This document shows, one piece after another, positions 56,476 to 64,000 of a stretch of 64,000 nt of DNA. The stretch covers positions 62,001 through 126,000 of the forward strand of contig NZ_JACIDH010000002.1 of NCBI RefSeq assembly GCF_014196255.1. Direction: 5' to 3'. The stretch comes from Sphingomonas pseudosanguinis (GTDB lineage Bacteria > Pseudomonadota > Alphaproteobacteria > Sphingomonadales > Sphingomonadaceae). The position numbers and the translations under genes were made by a program. The first letter of the stretch is position 1, and each line of letters begins with the position of its first letter. The notes below the pieces were generated by a model. The model made no database searches. It was not told the origin of the DNA and saw only the letters and a program-made list of their open reading frames with translations.

Positions 56476-57475
56476 CGCCGCGTAGCATCCGCATCGCCTG
56501 CGCCCGGAGCATTTTCATATTCTCCGGGTTGTCGCCGAGCACGCCGTGTCGCTCCTCTGGCAGATGCGCCAGCGGATGGCCATCGGGGCGAAAGGCATAA
56601 TGGTCGAACCATGCGGCCCAGGCCGCCCGCTCGGGCGCGGGGCGCGCGGCGATCGCACTCATCGCCAGCAATAGTGTGACGAAGGGCTGATCGGGCCCGA
56701 CCGGAAACGCATCCCACCAGTAATTGACCAGCAGGTTGAGCGCGCCGCGCGCCTCCACCCGGTGCCACCAGAGCTTGGGCATGTAGAGCGCATCGCCCGG
56801 CCCCAGATCGACTGTGATCGCACGCGCCGCCGCGTGTTCGAAACGCGGATAGCGCGGGTCACCCGGCGTGGCCTCTGCTGCCAGCGCGACCGGCTGGCCC
56901 GCCATGGTGTGGTCGATCGGGCCGACATAGAGGTCGCCGATCGCATCCGGCGGATAAAGCGTGAAGCGCCGCTCCCCCGCGACCACGCAGGCGATATTGT
57001 CCAGCATGTCGTAATGGCAGGCGATGGTCGAGGCGTGACCGATCCACAGCCGGGGCGACACACCCGCCGGCGCGAAGGGCAGGGCGTTGTCGGCCGCCAA
57101 TCCCGGCAGGAAGACCTCGGTCGGCAGCGAGCCGGCATAGACGCTTTCGGTCGCTTCGCCCGGCTTGGTGATGCGCGCGACCGCCTCGCCCAGCGCCATG
57201 CGTTCGCGCCGGAAATTGAACCCCGCCAGATCGTCGGTGTAGTGGTAGCGGCCGGCGATCGCAGGATCGCCGACAAAGGCCTCGACCGGATGGCCCGCTT
57301 CGAAGCGCGCCAGATAGTCGCGTAGCGCCGCACCGTCCTTGACCGCTTCCGCCAGTGGCCATCCGGCGACCGCGCCACGTATCACCACCGGCTGGCAGGG
57401 TTCGGCGACCAGCCGGCGGAAGGCCGCCGGATCGGTGAGCGCCGCGCGATCGATCTCGACCGCTGCCCCGCTCAC
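56471..57475 (-). CDS. Cupin-like domain protein (Cupin_8/JmjC-like)
   Basis: 334 aa of the cupin_8 family, the fold of JmjC-type Fe(II)/2-oxoglutarate hydroxylases. The family lead is CQPVVIRGAVAGWPLA. The iron-site region is HASTIACHYDMLDNIACVVAGERRFTLYPP (HxD at 'CHYD'), and the distal part is VDLGPGDALYMPKLWWHRVEA, which supplies the second histidine; 'NLLVNYWWD' follows. In sphingomonads and xanthomonads such genes sit with SapC, tryptophan halogenase and a TonB receptor. The start is GTG overlapping the SapC stop by 4 bp. The substrate is unknown. Confidence 0.88.
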   Translation of the reverse strand: MSGAAVEIDRAALTDPAAFRRLVAEPCQPVVIRGAVAGWPLAEAVKDGAALRDYLARFEAGHPVEAFVGDPAIAGRYHYTDDLAGFNFRRERMALGEAVARITKPGEATESVYAGSLPTEVFLPGLAADNALPFAPAGVSPRLWIGHASTIACHYDMLDNIACVVAGERRFTLYPPDAIGDLYVGPIDHTMAGQPVALAAEATPGDPRYPRFEHAAARAITVDLGPGDALYMPKLWWHRVEARGALNLLVNYWWDAFPVGPDQPFVTLLLAMSAIAARPAPERAAWAAWFDHYAFRPDGHPLAHLPEERHGVLGDNPENMKMLRAQAMRMLRGG

Positions 57476-58161
57476 GCCGCCAGTCCGCTCAACCGGTCGT
57501 TGCGCCGCCGGGCGAGCGTGGGGATGTGGCGGACCGAATTGGTCTGAGCATAGATCAGCTGCATGTCGCCCGACCGGAACAGCGACAGCGCGACGTCGTC
57601 GGGCAGCGCATGGAGCGCATCGAGGCTGATCGTATAGAGCGAGTCGAGTTGCAGGCTTTCGCCATTGTCGAAGCGGAAGCTCAGGTCGATCGGCTCGACC
57701 AGCTTGTGCGCCAGCAGCGCGGTGACGAAGCGTTCGGTCTCGGGCAGCCCCTTGTGCAACCGGCGCAAGGCCGCCTGGACCCGCTGCAACATCGGGGTCG
57801 GTGCACCGTCCGCATCGAATACCGGCTCGCCCCCGGGCTGCCGCAGCGCGGCGTGATGGGGATCGATCGCGATATTCTCGCCCGAGACGTAGAAACCCTG
57901 CCGCTCCAGATCGGCGGCGCGATATCCCACCAATGTGCGATCGGCGTTCAGGCAGAGATTTTCGTCCGGCACCAAGCCCATCAGCGCCCCCGGGTAGAGG
58001 TCACCCGTCTCGGGGTGCCGGGTGAACAATATGGGATAGTGGAGCGAGGCGGCGATGAACTCCTCGGCCACCAGCTGCACGAAATGGCGCGTCGCGTCGG
58101 GTGCGGTGGATACGCGCAGGGCCGCATGCCGCGCGCTGTCGAGCAATTCCATATCGGCCAT
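57472..58161 (-). CDS. SapC family protein
   Basis: 229 aa. The SapC family is named after a Campylobacter S-layer gene cluster, but its biochemical role is not known. Family blocks visible are VQLVAEEFIAASLHYPILFTRHPETGDLYPGALMGLVPDENL, 'YRAADLERQGFYVSG' and 'NIAIDPHHAAL', with the characteristic 'FYVSGENIAID' segment. I took the ATG at 58161 giving MADMELLDSARHAALRV. The cupin gene starts inside its stop. It is divergent from the large TonB receptor across 265 bp containing the operator pair. Confidence 0.88.
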   Translation of the reverse strand: MADMELLDSARHAALRVSTAPDATRHFVQLVAEEFIAASLHYPILFTRHPETGDLYPGALMGLVPDENLCLNADRTLVGYRAADLERQGFYVSGENIAIDPHHAALRQPGGEPVFDADGAPTPMLQRVQAALRRLHKGLPETERFVTALLAHKLVEPIDLSFRFDNGESLQLDSLYTISLDALHALPDDVALSLFRSGDMQLIYAQTNSVRHIPTLARRRNDRLSGLAA

Positions 58162-58324
58162 GGTCGTCGGTCCTCTCGCGTCGCACCCTCTCATGACCCC
58201 GGGCGGATGCGATGCCGGCCGGGGCGACGATGGCGGGATTGTGTCTGGGGCGGGGTTGTGTCCGGTCCCTCCGTCCTTCGTCAAGCCATGCCGATACCGG
58301 CATTCGCGCACTCTGACAAATCGC

Positions 58325-58353
58325 TTGTTATAGCGCTATCATAGCGTTACCAT
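58325..58353 (+). promoter_or_regulatory. TonB receptor promoter covered by two LacI-type operators
   Basis: TTGTTA (58325-58330) and TACCAT (58348-58353) are 17 bases apart and form a plausible promoter. Between and over them lie two palindromes close to TGNTANCGNTANCA: TTATAGCGCTATCA (58328-58341) and TCATAGCGTTACCA (58339-58352), each one base off. Their centres are 11 bases apart, one helical turn, so two dimers could bind the same face. The same motif occurs at 53926-53939. The ATG of the receptor is 73 bases downstream. Confidence 0.65.
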
Positions 58354-58426
58354 CCTGGCATCATGTGGGCGGTACGGCGGCATAACGTCGGCCGCCCATG
58401 GACATAAACATGAAGGAGAGGGGAAG

Positions 58427-61400
58427 ATGGTGGTTCGCACTGTTCTCGTGAGCACGCTGACGTCGCGGCGCAGGCTGATGACCGGCGTGTCGCCGCTGAT
58501 GGCCCTGGCGCTGCTGTCGCCTGACGCGGCCTTGGCCCAGACCGGAGCCGGTGTCCGCCCGGACGTCGCGGTTCAGGCCAACACCACCACCGCCCAGGAG
58601 GCAGGCACGCCCCAAGGGCAGGCCACCGACCCCGCCGCGCAGGATAACAGCCCGTCGCCCGATGGCGAGGCGAGTTCGGCCGACATCATCGTCACCGGCC
58701 TGCGCAGTTCGCTCCAGCGCAACCTCGACATCAAGCGTACCGCGACCGGCGTCGTCGATGCTATCTCCGCGGAAGACATCGGCAAATTTCCCGACTCGAA
58801 CGTCGCGGCCTCGCTCCAGCGTCTGCCCGGCGTATCGATCCAGCGCTCGGGCGCACGCGGCGAGCCTACCGGCATCACCGTTCGCGGCTTTGGCGGCGAC
58901 TTCAACACCACGCTCTATGACGGCCGCCGCATCTCGACCGCGACCGGTGGTCGCCAGATCGACTTCAGCACCGTCGGCTCGGATTTCATCGGCGGCATCA
59001 GCGTCCTGAAGACGCCCGACGTGTCGCTGGCGTCCAGCTCGATCGGCGCGACCGTCGACATCCAGTTCCCCAAGCCGTTCGACCATCCCGGCTTCCGTGC
59101 CGCGGTCAGCGCCTCGGGCTCGTTGCAGGACCGTGCGGGCCATGTCGTGCCGACGCTCGGCGCGCTGGTCAGCGACACCTTCGCCGACGATACGCTGGGT
59201 ATCCTGTCGAGCTTTATCTACACCCGCCGTGATACCGATACCAATCGCGTCTTCGTATCGGGCTGGCCGGGCAACGGCTTCGCTCCCTGCCAGTTGCAGG
59301 GCAGCACCGCCGCCACCTGCGCGCCGACGAACGACGTCAATGCCGCACCCTCGAACCGGCGGACGCTCACCGGCTGGTTCCCGCAGCAATATGGCGCGGA
59401 ACAGCAGCGCGTGCAGGACGAGCGTGTCGATGGCCGCATCGCGCTGCAATGGCACCCTTCCGAAGGGGTGATGGTCACGCTGGACAACAACTTCTCGCGC
59501 CAGACGCTCAACACCGACGTGTACGGCTTTGGCGTGTGGTTCAGCCAGGAGTCGCTGCGCAACGTCAAGCAGGACGCCAATGGCACGGCGGTCAGCTTCA
59601 CCCAGGCGGGGTCGCCGACTGACTTCACCAGCGCGCATAACCGCCAGATCCTTCAGACCAACCAGACCGGCCTGAACGTCAAGTGGGACGTCACCGAAAA
59701 GCTGACGGTCGAAGCCGACGGCGCCTATGCCAAGAGCTGGCTGAACCCCGGCAATGTCATCGGCAGCCAGAATGGCGACATCGGCTATGGCGGTCGCCTG
59801 GGCACCAATCTGGGCTTCAACATCACGGGCGACAGCAACAAGGCGTTCCCGACGATCAGCAATTTCGGCCCGGCCGGAAACGCGGCGGCCTGGGCCGATC
59901 CCGCGCTGATCGGCTCGCACGTCACGGTCAACCAGACCCAGCAGAATACCGACGAGCTCAAGCAATTCCGCGGCGTCGCGACGTGGAAGGAAGAGAATAT
60001 CACGCTGAAGCTCGGCGGCCAGTATGTCGAGGACAATTTCCAGCTGTTGAACCGCAGCACCTTCACCAATAATTTCTGGCAGGCCTATTCGGGCTATGGC
60101 GCGCCGTCGGGTCAGGGCGGTGGCGTGTCGCCGCTGCCGTCCAGCCTCTATCAGGGTACGATCAGCCTCGACAAATTCATCCCCGGCTTCGCGGGCGGCC
60201 TGCCGCCGTCCGTCCTGATCTACAGCCCGCAGGCCTATCAGGCCTATCTGTCGGGGCTGGGCAATCCCTATGCCCAGAATATTCCGGGGTTCAATTATCC
60301 GGGCGCCACCGACACGGCGAACGGGCTGCGCGGGTTCCGCGGCCAGTTCACCGAGGCGGTCGACCCGGCGAGCATCCTGACGGTCAACGAAAAGACGCTG
60401 TCCTTCTTCCTCAGCTCGGCGATGGAAGGCCGGATCGGCAACATGCCCCTGCATGTCGCGTTCGGCGTGCGCACCGAGAATACCCGTCTGCGCTCGATCG
60501 GGCAGGGACGCCAGCCGACGTCGATCACGCGCAGCACGACCGACCCGTCGCTGCTGACCATCGGCTTCTCCGACACGCAGCCCGTGGCGCGCCGCAACAG
60601 CTACACCTATGTGCTGCCCTCGGTCGACGCACGACTGGAAGTGACCGACAATCTGCAGCTGCGCTTCGACGCGTCGCGTACGCTGACCCGTCCGGGCCTC
60701 AACCTGCTGAACCCGGTGCTCAACGTCGGTATCGGCCAGCGCGTCGGTGCGCTGTCGGGCAGCGGCGGCAACCCCAATCTACAGCCCTATCTGGCCGACA
60801 ATTTCGACGTCGCGGCCGAATGGTACTACCAGCGCAACTCGTACCTCGCGGTCGACTTCTTCCTGAAGAACGTCAGCAACTTCATCGTCGGCGGCGTGAC
60901 GCGCCAGACGGTGAACGGCGTGATCGATCCGACGACCGGCCAACCGGCGAGCTTCGCCATTTCGGCGCAGGTCAACGGTCCGGACGCAACGGTGCGCGGT
61001 GTCGAAATCGCCTGGCAGCAGGTGTTCGGCGACAGCGGCTTCGGCTTCCAGGCCAATGCGACGCTGGTCGATACCAACAAGCCCTATGACGCGACCAACA
61101 TCTCGCAGACGGGCTTCGCGGTCACGGGCCTGGCCAATTCGGCCAACTTCGTCGGCTTCTACGACAAGAACGGCTTTCAGATCCGAACCGCGCTCAACTG
61201 GCGTGACGAGTATCTGGCGGGCTTCGGCCAGAACCAGAATACCGGGGCGTACGGCGCCGAGCCGACCTTCGTGAACCAGAGCTTCCAGGTCGATCTGACC
61301 AGCAGCTATGACGTCACCAAGGACTTCTCGATCTTCGGCGAAATCCTGAACCTCAACAACAACAAGCAGAGCACGCATGGCCGGTTCAAGAACCAGCTGC

Positions 61401-61456
61401 TCGATGTGTTCGACTATGGCCGGCGCTTCACGCTCGGCGCGCGCTACCGCTTCTGA
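58427..61456 (+). CDS. TonB-dependent receptor of the Caulobacter/Xanthomonas large type (carbohydrate uptake)
   Basis: 1009-aa outer-membrane transporter, long for the family, of the group linked with oligosaccharide uptake. The N-terminus has a signal-peptide core (LMTGVSPLMALALLSPDAALAQ) and an Ala/Gln/Pro-rich linker. A TonB-box-like DIIVTGLRSSLQ precedes the plug with 'AISAEDIGKFPDSNVAASLQRLPGVSIQRSGARGEPTGITVRGFGGDFNTTLYDGRRI', typical of this group. The barrel ends RFTLGARYRF. No STN domain. Ribosome binding site GGAGAGGGGA. Context with GH115, GH43 and esterase genes suggests xylo-oligosaccharides, perhaps glucuronic-acid-substituted ones, as ligand. Confidence 0.93.
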   Translation: MVVRTVLVSTLTSRRRLMTGVSPLMALALLSPDAALAQTGAGVRPDVAVQANTTTAQEAGTPQGQATDPAAQDNSPSPDGEASSADIIVTGLRSSLQRNLDIKRTATGVVDAISAEDIGKFPDSNVAASLQRLPGVSIQRSGARGEPTGITVRGFGGDFNTTLYDGRRISTATGGRQIDFSTVGSDFIGGISVLKTPDVSLASSSIGATVDIQFPKPFDHPGFRAAVSASGSLQDRAGHVVPTLGALVSDTFADDTLGILSSFIYTRRDTDTNRVFVSGWPGNGFAPCQLQGSTAATCAPTNDVNAAPSNRRTLTGWFPQQYGAEQQRVQDERVDGRIALQWHPSEGVMVTLDNNFSRQTLNTDVYGFGVWFSQESLRNVKQDANGTAVSFTQAGSPTDFTSAHNRQILQTNQTGLNVKWDVTEKLTVEADGAYAKSWLNPGNVIGSQNGDIGYGGRLGTNLGFNITGDSNKAFPTISNFGPAGNAAAWADPALIGSHVTVNQTQQNTDELKQFRGVATWKEENITLKLGGQYVEDNFQLLNRSTFTNNFWQAYSGYGAPSGQGGGVSPLPSSLYQGTISLDKFIPGFAGGLPPSVLIYSPQAYQAYLSGLGNPYAQNIPGFNYPGATDTANGLRGFRGQFTEAVDPASILTVNEKTLSFFLSSAMEGRIGNMPLHVAFGVRTENTRLRSIGQGRQPTSITRSTTDPSLLTIGFSDTQPVARRNSYTYVLPSVDARLEVTDNLQLRFDASRTLTRPGLNLLNPVLNVGIGQRVGALSGSGGNPNLQPYLADNFDVAAEWYYQRNSYLAVDFFLKNVSNFIVGGVTRQTVNGVIDPTTGQPASFAISAQVNGPDATVRGVEIAWQQVFGDSGFGFQANATLVDTNKPYDATNISQTGFAVTGLANSANFVGFYDKNGFQIRTALNWRDEYLAGFGQNQNTGAYGAEPTFVNQSFQVDLTSSYDVTKDFSIFGEILNLNNNKQSTHGRFKNQLLDVFDYGRRFTLGARYRF

Positions 61457-61472
61457 CGATAGCGCGAGGGCG

Positions 61473-61501
61473 GGGATGTCGGGCTTCGGCTTGACATCCT
61501 C
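61473..61501 (+). terminator. Hairpin with UUCG loop between receptor and halogenase genes
   Basis: GGGATGTCGGG (61473-61483) and CTTGACATCCT (61490-61500) can pair over about ten positions, including two G-T pairs, around a C-UUCG-G loop, the very stable tetraloop type. It sits 17 bases after the receptor stop, with only a weak later T run (CTTTTGG). It may stop or process the mRNA, so that the receptor is made in excess over the halogenase. Confidence 0.5.
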
Positions 61502-61525
61502 GTTCGCTTTTGGACCTTCTCGACC

Positions 61526-63070
61526 ATGGTTCAGCCCGTACAGAATATCGTGATCGTCGGCGGCGGCACCGCCGGCTGGTTGACCGCCGGTGTCATCGCC
61601 GCGCGGCATCAGGGGCGGCGGCCGCATGGCTTTACCGTCACACTCGTGGAGTCGCCCAATGTGCCGATCATCGGCGTGGGTGAGGGGACTTGGCCGACGC
61701 TGCGCACGACCTTGCGCAAGATGGGCGTGTCGGAGACCGCGTTCTTCCGCGAATGCGACGCCTCGTTCAAACAGGGCGCGCGCTTCAACCGCTGGACGAC
61801 GGGTGCGGCCGATGACGGCTATTACCACCCGCTGATGCTGCCGCAGAGCTTCGGACAGGTAAACCTGGCCCCTCACTGGCTGGCGGCGGGCGAGGAGACC
61901 AGCTTCTGCGACGCGGTGACGCCGCAGGGGCGGATTTGCGACGCAGGGCTGGCACCCAAGACGATCGCGACGCCCGAATATGAGGCGCTGGCCAACTACG
62001 CCTATCATCTCGATGCCGGCAAGTTCGCCGACTTCCTGCGCCGCCATTGCTGCGAGACGTTGGGCGTGCGGCATGTCCTGGCCGATGTCGAAGAGGTGTT
62101 GCTGACCGAGCAGGGCGACATCCGCGCGGTCCGCACGGCGCAGGCGGGGGAAGTGACCGGCGACCTGTTCGTCGACTGTACCGGTTTCCGCTCGCTCCTG
62201 CTCGGCGAGGCGATGGGGGTGCCGTTCAAACCGCTGGGCGATGTGCTGTTCTGCGATACCGCGCTCGCCATCCAGGTGCCCTATGACGATCCCGAGGCGC
62301 CGATCGCCTCGCACACCATCTCGACGGCGCAGTCGTCGGGCTGGATCTGGGACATCAGCCTGCCGACCCGGCGCGGGGTGGGGCATGTCTTTTCGAAAAG
62401 CCATATCGGCCGCGACGAAGCCGAGCGCGAGCTGCGCGCCTATCTGGGTGACGCGGGGCGTGATCTGCCGGTGCGCGAGTTGAAGATCCGGGCGGGACAT
62501 CGGACGCGCTTCTGGGAACGGAACTGCGTCGCCGTCGGGCTGGCGGCGGGGTTCCTGGAACCGCTTGAGGCCTCGGCTATCGTCCTGATCGAACTGTCGG
62601 CCAAGCTGATCGCCGAGCAGATGCCGGCGTGCCGCGAGGTGATGGATACCGTCGCCCGGCGGTTCAACGACACGACCCTGTACCGCTGGGGCCGGATCGT
62701 CGATTTCCTGAAGCTGCATTACGCGCTGACCCAGCGGACCGACAGCGACTTCTGGCGGGACAATTGCCGGACCGAGACGATGCCCGATCGCCTGCAGGAC
62801 CTGATGACGCTGTGGCGCTATCAGGCGCCGTGGATGCATGACGAGTTCGACCGGGTGGAAGAGGTGTTCCCCTCGGCCAGCTATCAATATGTCCTGTACG
62901 GCATGGGCCAGCGCACCGAGATCGCGCCGGGCAGCCTGGCGGCCGAGACGATCGTCGCCGAGCGTGCCCGGCGGAAAAATGACGTGCAGACCGGGCGGAT
63001 GCTCGCCGGTTTGCCAAAGCACCGTGACCTGATCCGCAAGATCGTCGAGCGGGGGCTGCCGACGATCTAA
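61526..63070 (+). CDS. Flavin-dependent tryptophan halogenase family protein
   Basis: 514 aa with all sites of the family. The FAD motif is IVIVGGGTAGWL (about 8-19), with the second dinucleotide motif VGEGTWPTLR. The catalytic lysine is Lys82 in CDASFKQGARFNRW (equivalent of Lys79 in PrnA), the double tryptophan is W273/W275 in SSGWIWDISL, and the glutamate near the substrate is Glu345 in AAGFLEPLEAS (equivalent of PrnA Glu346). The enzyme would use FADH2 and oxygen to form hypohalite near the lysine. No flavin reductase gene is adjacent. It follows the receptor in a likely operon. Homologues in carbohydrate loci have no proven substrate. Confidence 0.92.
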   Translation: MVQPVQNIVIVGGGTAGWLTAGVIAARHQGRRPHGFTVTLVESPNVPIIGVGEGTWPTLRTTLRKMGVSETAFFRECDASFKQGARFNRWTTGAADDGYYHPLMLPQSFGQVNLAPHWLAAGEETSFCDAVTPQGRICDAGLAPKTIATPEYEALANYAYHLDAGKFADFLRRHCCETLGVRHVLADVEEVLLTEQGDIRAVRTAQAGEVTGDLFVDCTGFRSLLLGEAMGVPFKPLGDVLFCDTALAIQVPYDDPEAPIASHTISTAQSSGWIWDISLPTRRGVGHVFSKSHIGRDEAERELRAYLGDAGRDLPVRELKIRAGHRTRFWERNCVAVGLAAGFLEPLEASAIVLIELSAKLIAEQMPACREVMDTVARRFNDTTLYRWGRIVDFLKLHYALTQRTDSDFWRDNCRTETMPDRLQDLMTLWRYQAPWMHDEFDRVEEVFPSASYQYVLYGMGQRTEIAPGSLAAETIVAERARRKNDVQTGRMLAGLPKHRDLIRKIVERGLPTI

Positions 63071-63144
63071 AGCAGGATGACATAAAATGAACCCACCCCT
63101 CCCCTTCAGGGGAGGGACTCGCGTTGATTGGATGCAATGTCATC
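63068..63144. repeat. Small palindromic element with GATGACAT ends, uninterrupted copy
   Basis: A 77-base element with terminal inverted repeats GATGACAT (63076-63083) and ATGTCATC (63137-63144) and the central palindrome CCCCTCCCCTTCAGGGGAGG. Its reverse complement matches both halves of the element at 19853-20091, which carries about 160 extra bases in the middle. It begins at the stop codon of the halogenase gene. Confidence 0.75.
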
Positions 63145-63174
63145 ACAATCCAGATGGTCGGCGTTTCGCGTGGC

Positions 63175-63256
63175 CTTCGACTTAGCTCAGGCTGAACGGA
63201 GCGGAGGATCGAAGGCCATATATTCCAACCTCCGTTCAGCCTGAGCGAAGTCGAAG
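63175..63256. repeat. Palindromic repeat, family A, copy 3
   Basis: Arms of 25 bases at 63175-63199 and 63232-63256, nearly identical to those at 3873-3945 (one or two changes per arm). It separates the halogenase gene from the convergent GH43-like gene. Confidence 0.8.
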
Positions 63257-63290
63257 GCCAAGGGAGGGCGAGCCACTCCGCCCGGCGGGC

Positions 63291-64000
63291 TTACCGCCCC
63301 GACAGCGCGAAGCTGTCGACATCCATCCACCCGCCTTTGGCACCCGGATTATAGCAGAACAGCGCATATTGCTGTCCCTGGAACGTCCCCGTCCGCCAGT
63401 CGAAGGCGAGAGGGAAATCGCCGCCCAGCGTCCGCCAGTCGCGCCCGTCGACGCTATAGGCGACGCTGCCCCGATCGGTCTTGAAATCCATGTCGGTGCG
63501 CAGGAACAGCCGCTTGGCGGCGATCGGCTGGGCATCGACCCGGACGTCGGTCTTCTGGGTGTCGGCCAGATCCTCGATCACGCGCATGGTGAGCGTCAAT
63601 CGGCCATCGCGTCCCCGGCCGACCGCGATATGGCCGTTATATTTGCCGAAGGTGCCGAAGCCGCACTGGTCGCCGGCGGCGATATGCGACGGGTCGATCG
63701 CCACCATACCCCGGCTGAACGGTCCCTGTCCCTTTTGCAGCAGGGTGTTGCGGGCGCTCCAAAGGGCGGGAGCTTGGCCCGCGCGCAGTCGCATCCAACC
63801 CGGCCGCTCGGTCAGCGACCAGCCGCTGGCGACGGGATTGTGGTTCCACTGCCATTGCAGGCCCAGCTTGGACGCCGCGAAATCGTCCGAGGCGGGGAGC
63901 AGGCTGACCGGCTGGCCCTGGATCGGTTTGGTCGCGGTGGCGGGCACGCGGCCAGGCGCGTCCGGCGTGCCCCAGACCGGCCAGCCGTCCTTCCAAAAGA
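63291..64000 (-). CDS. Glycoside hydrolase family 43-like protein, C-terminal part (gene continues past the window)
   Basis: About 235 residues read open from the window edge to a TAA (63291-63293). They begin FWKDGWPVWGTPDAPG, an end-of-propeller motif seen in GH43 beta-xylosidases and arabinofuranosidases. Then comes a domain like the GH43 C-terminal concanavalin-type module: 'DDFAASKLGLQWQWNHNPVASGWSLTERPGWMRLRAG', 'RNTLLQKGQGPFSRGMVAIDPSH' and 'GWMDVDSFALSG'. This module occurs in xylosidases that release xylose from oligosaccharides. The catalytic propeller is outside the window, so activity cannot be confirmed. It fits the xylan locus. A GTG start at 63947 is not real because the frame stays open upstream. 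Confidence 0.8.
   Translation of the reverse strand, partial: FWKDGWPVWGTPDAPGRVPATATKPIQGQPVSLLPASDDFAASKLGLQWQWNHNPVASGWSLTERPGWMRLRAGQAPALWSARNTLLQKGQGPFSRGMVAIDPSHIAAGDQCGFGTFGKYNGHIAVGRGRDGRLTLTMRVIEDLADTQKTDVRVDAQPIAAKRLFLRTDMDFKTDRGSVAYSVDGRDWRTLGGDFPLAFDWRTGTFQGQQYALFCYNPGAKGGWMDVDSFALSGR

Overview
The window is high-GC DNA (GC-rich third codon positions, many GTG starts and 4-bp ATGA/GTGA gene overlaps) from an alphaproteobacterium, most likely Sphingomonas or a close sphingomonad. Supporting features are a perfect alphaproteobacterial SOS box (GTTC-N7-GTTC) before recA, TonB-dependent receptors of the Xanthomonas/Caulobacter/Sphingomonas type, a SapC-cupin-tryptophan-halogenase cassette, and several families of small GC-rich palindromic repeats. 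I see no phage, plasmid, integrase, insertion sequence or CRISPR array. The identification is inferred from gene content and was not checked by any search.

0-35 kb is mainly chromosomal housekeeping. A TonB receptor tail (1-234) is followed by an operon of lipoprotein-release permease lolC, lolD, a GNAT acetyltransferase and glutathione peroxidase. Then come an HdeD-like membrane protein, dnaE, a tiny acidic ORF of 44 codons, a radical SAM protein, moaB, a lytic transglycosylase overlapping a degenerate uracil-DNA-glycosylase-like gene, ETF-ubiquinone oxidoreductase, a TPR protein, ispE and SOS-controlled recA. After a methyltransferase lies about 1 kb of nested palindromic repeats with an extreme C24-GT-G20 tract. 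Next are a GST, a dicarboxylate symporter, an M24 peptidase coupled to a PhyH-type dioxygenase, alaS, two tandem paralogous secreted proteins of unknown function, a MATE exporter, a lipid kinase, hemB, a fused membrane/spermidine-synthase-like protein and a lipoprotein.

35-49 kb: two identical tRNA-Arg(ACG) genes, a luciferase-like monooxygenase, an O-antigen-ligase/acyltransferase pair, an aldo/keto reductase, an SDR, a GH16 glucanase, mgtE with an intriguing leader, and a large autotransporter ending at a strong terminator. At 48.8-52.6 kb an ECF sigma factor, FecR-type anti-sigma and STN-domain TonB receptor form one overlapping cell-surface-signalling operon.

52.6-64 kb looks like a glucuronoxylan-utilisation locus: an SGNH esterase divergent from a GH115 alpha-glucuronidase, a cupin/SapC operon divergent from a large TonB receptor, a flavin-dependent tryptophan-halogenase-like gene, and the C-terminal part of a GH43-like enzyme. 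Both divergent promoter regions carry 14-bp palindromes fitting, or one base from, TGNTANCGNTANCA, a LacI-family-type operator. This gives a coherent regulon model: uptake by the TonB receptor and debranching or hydrolysis by GH115, GH43 and the esterase. The halogenase/cupin/SapC genes are the part whose role is not understood.
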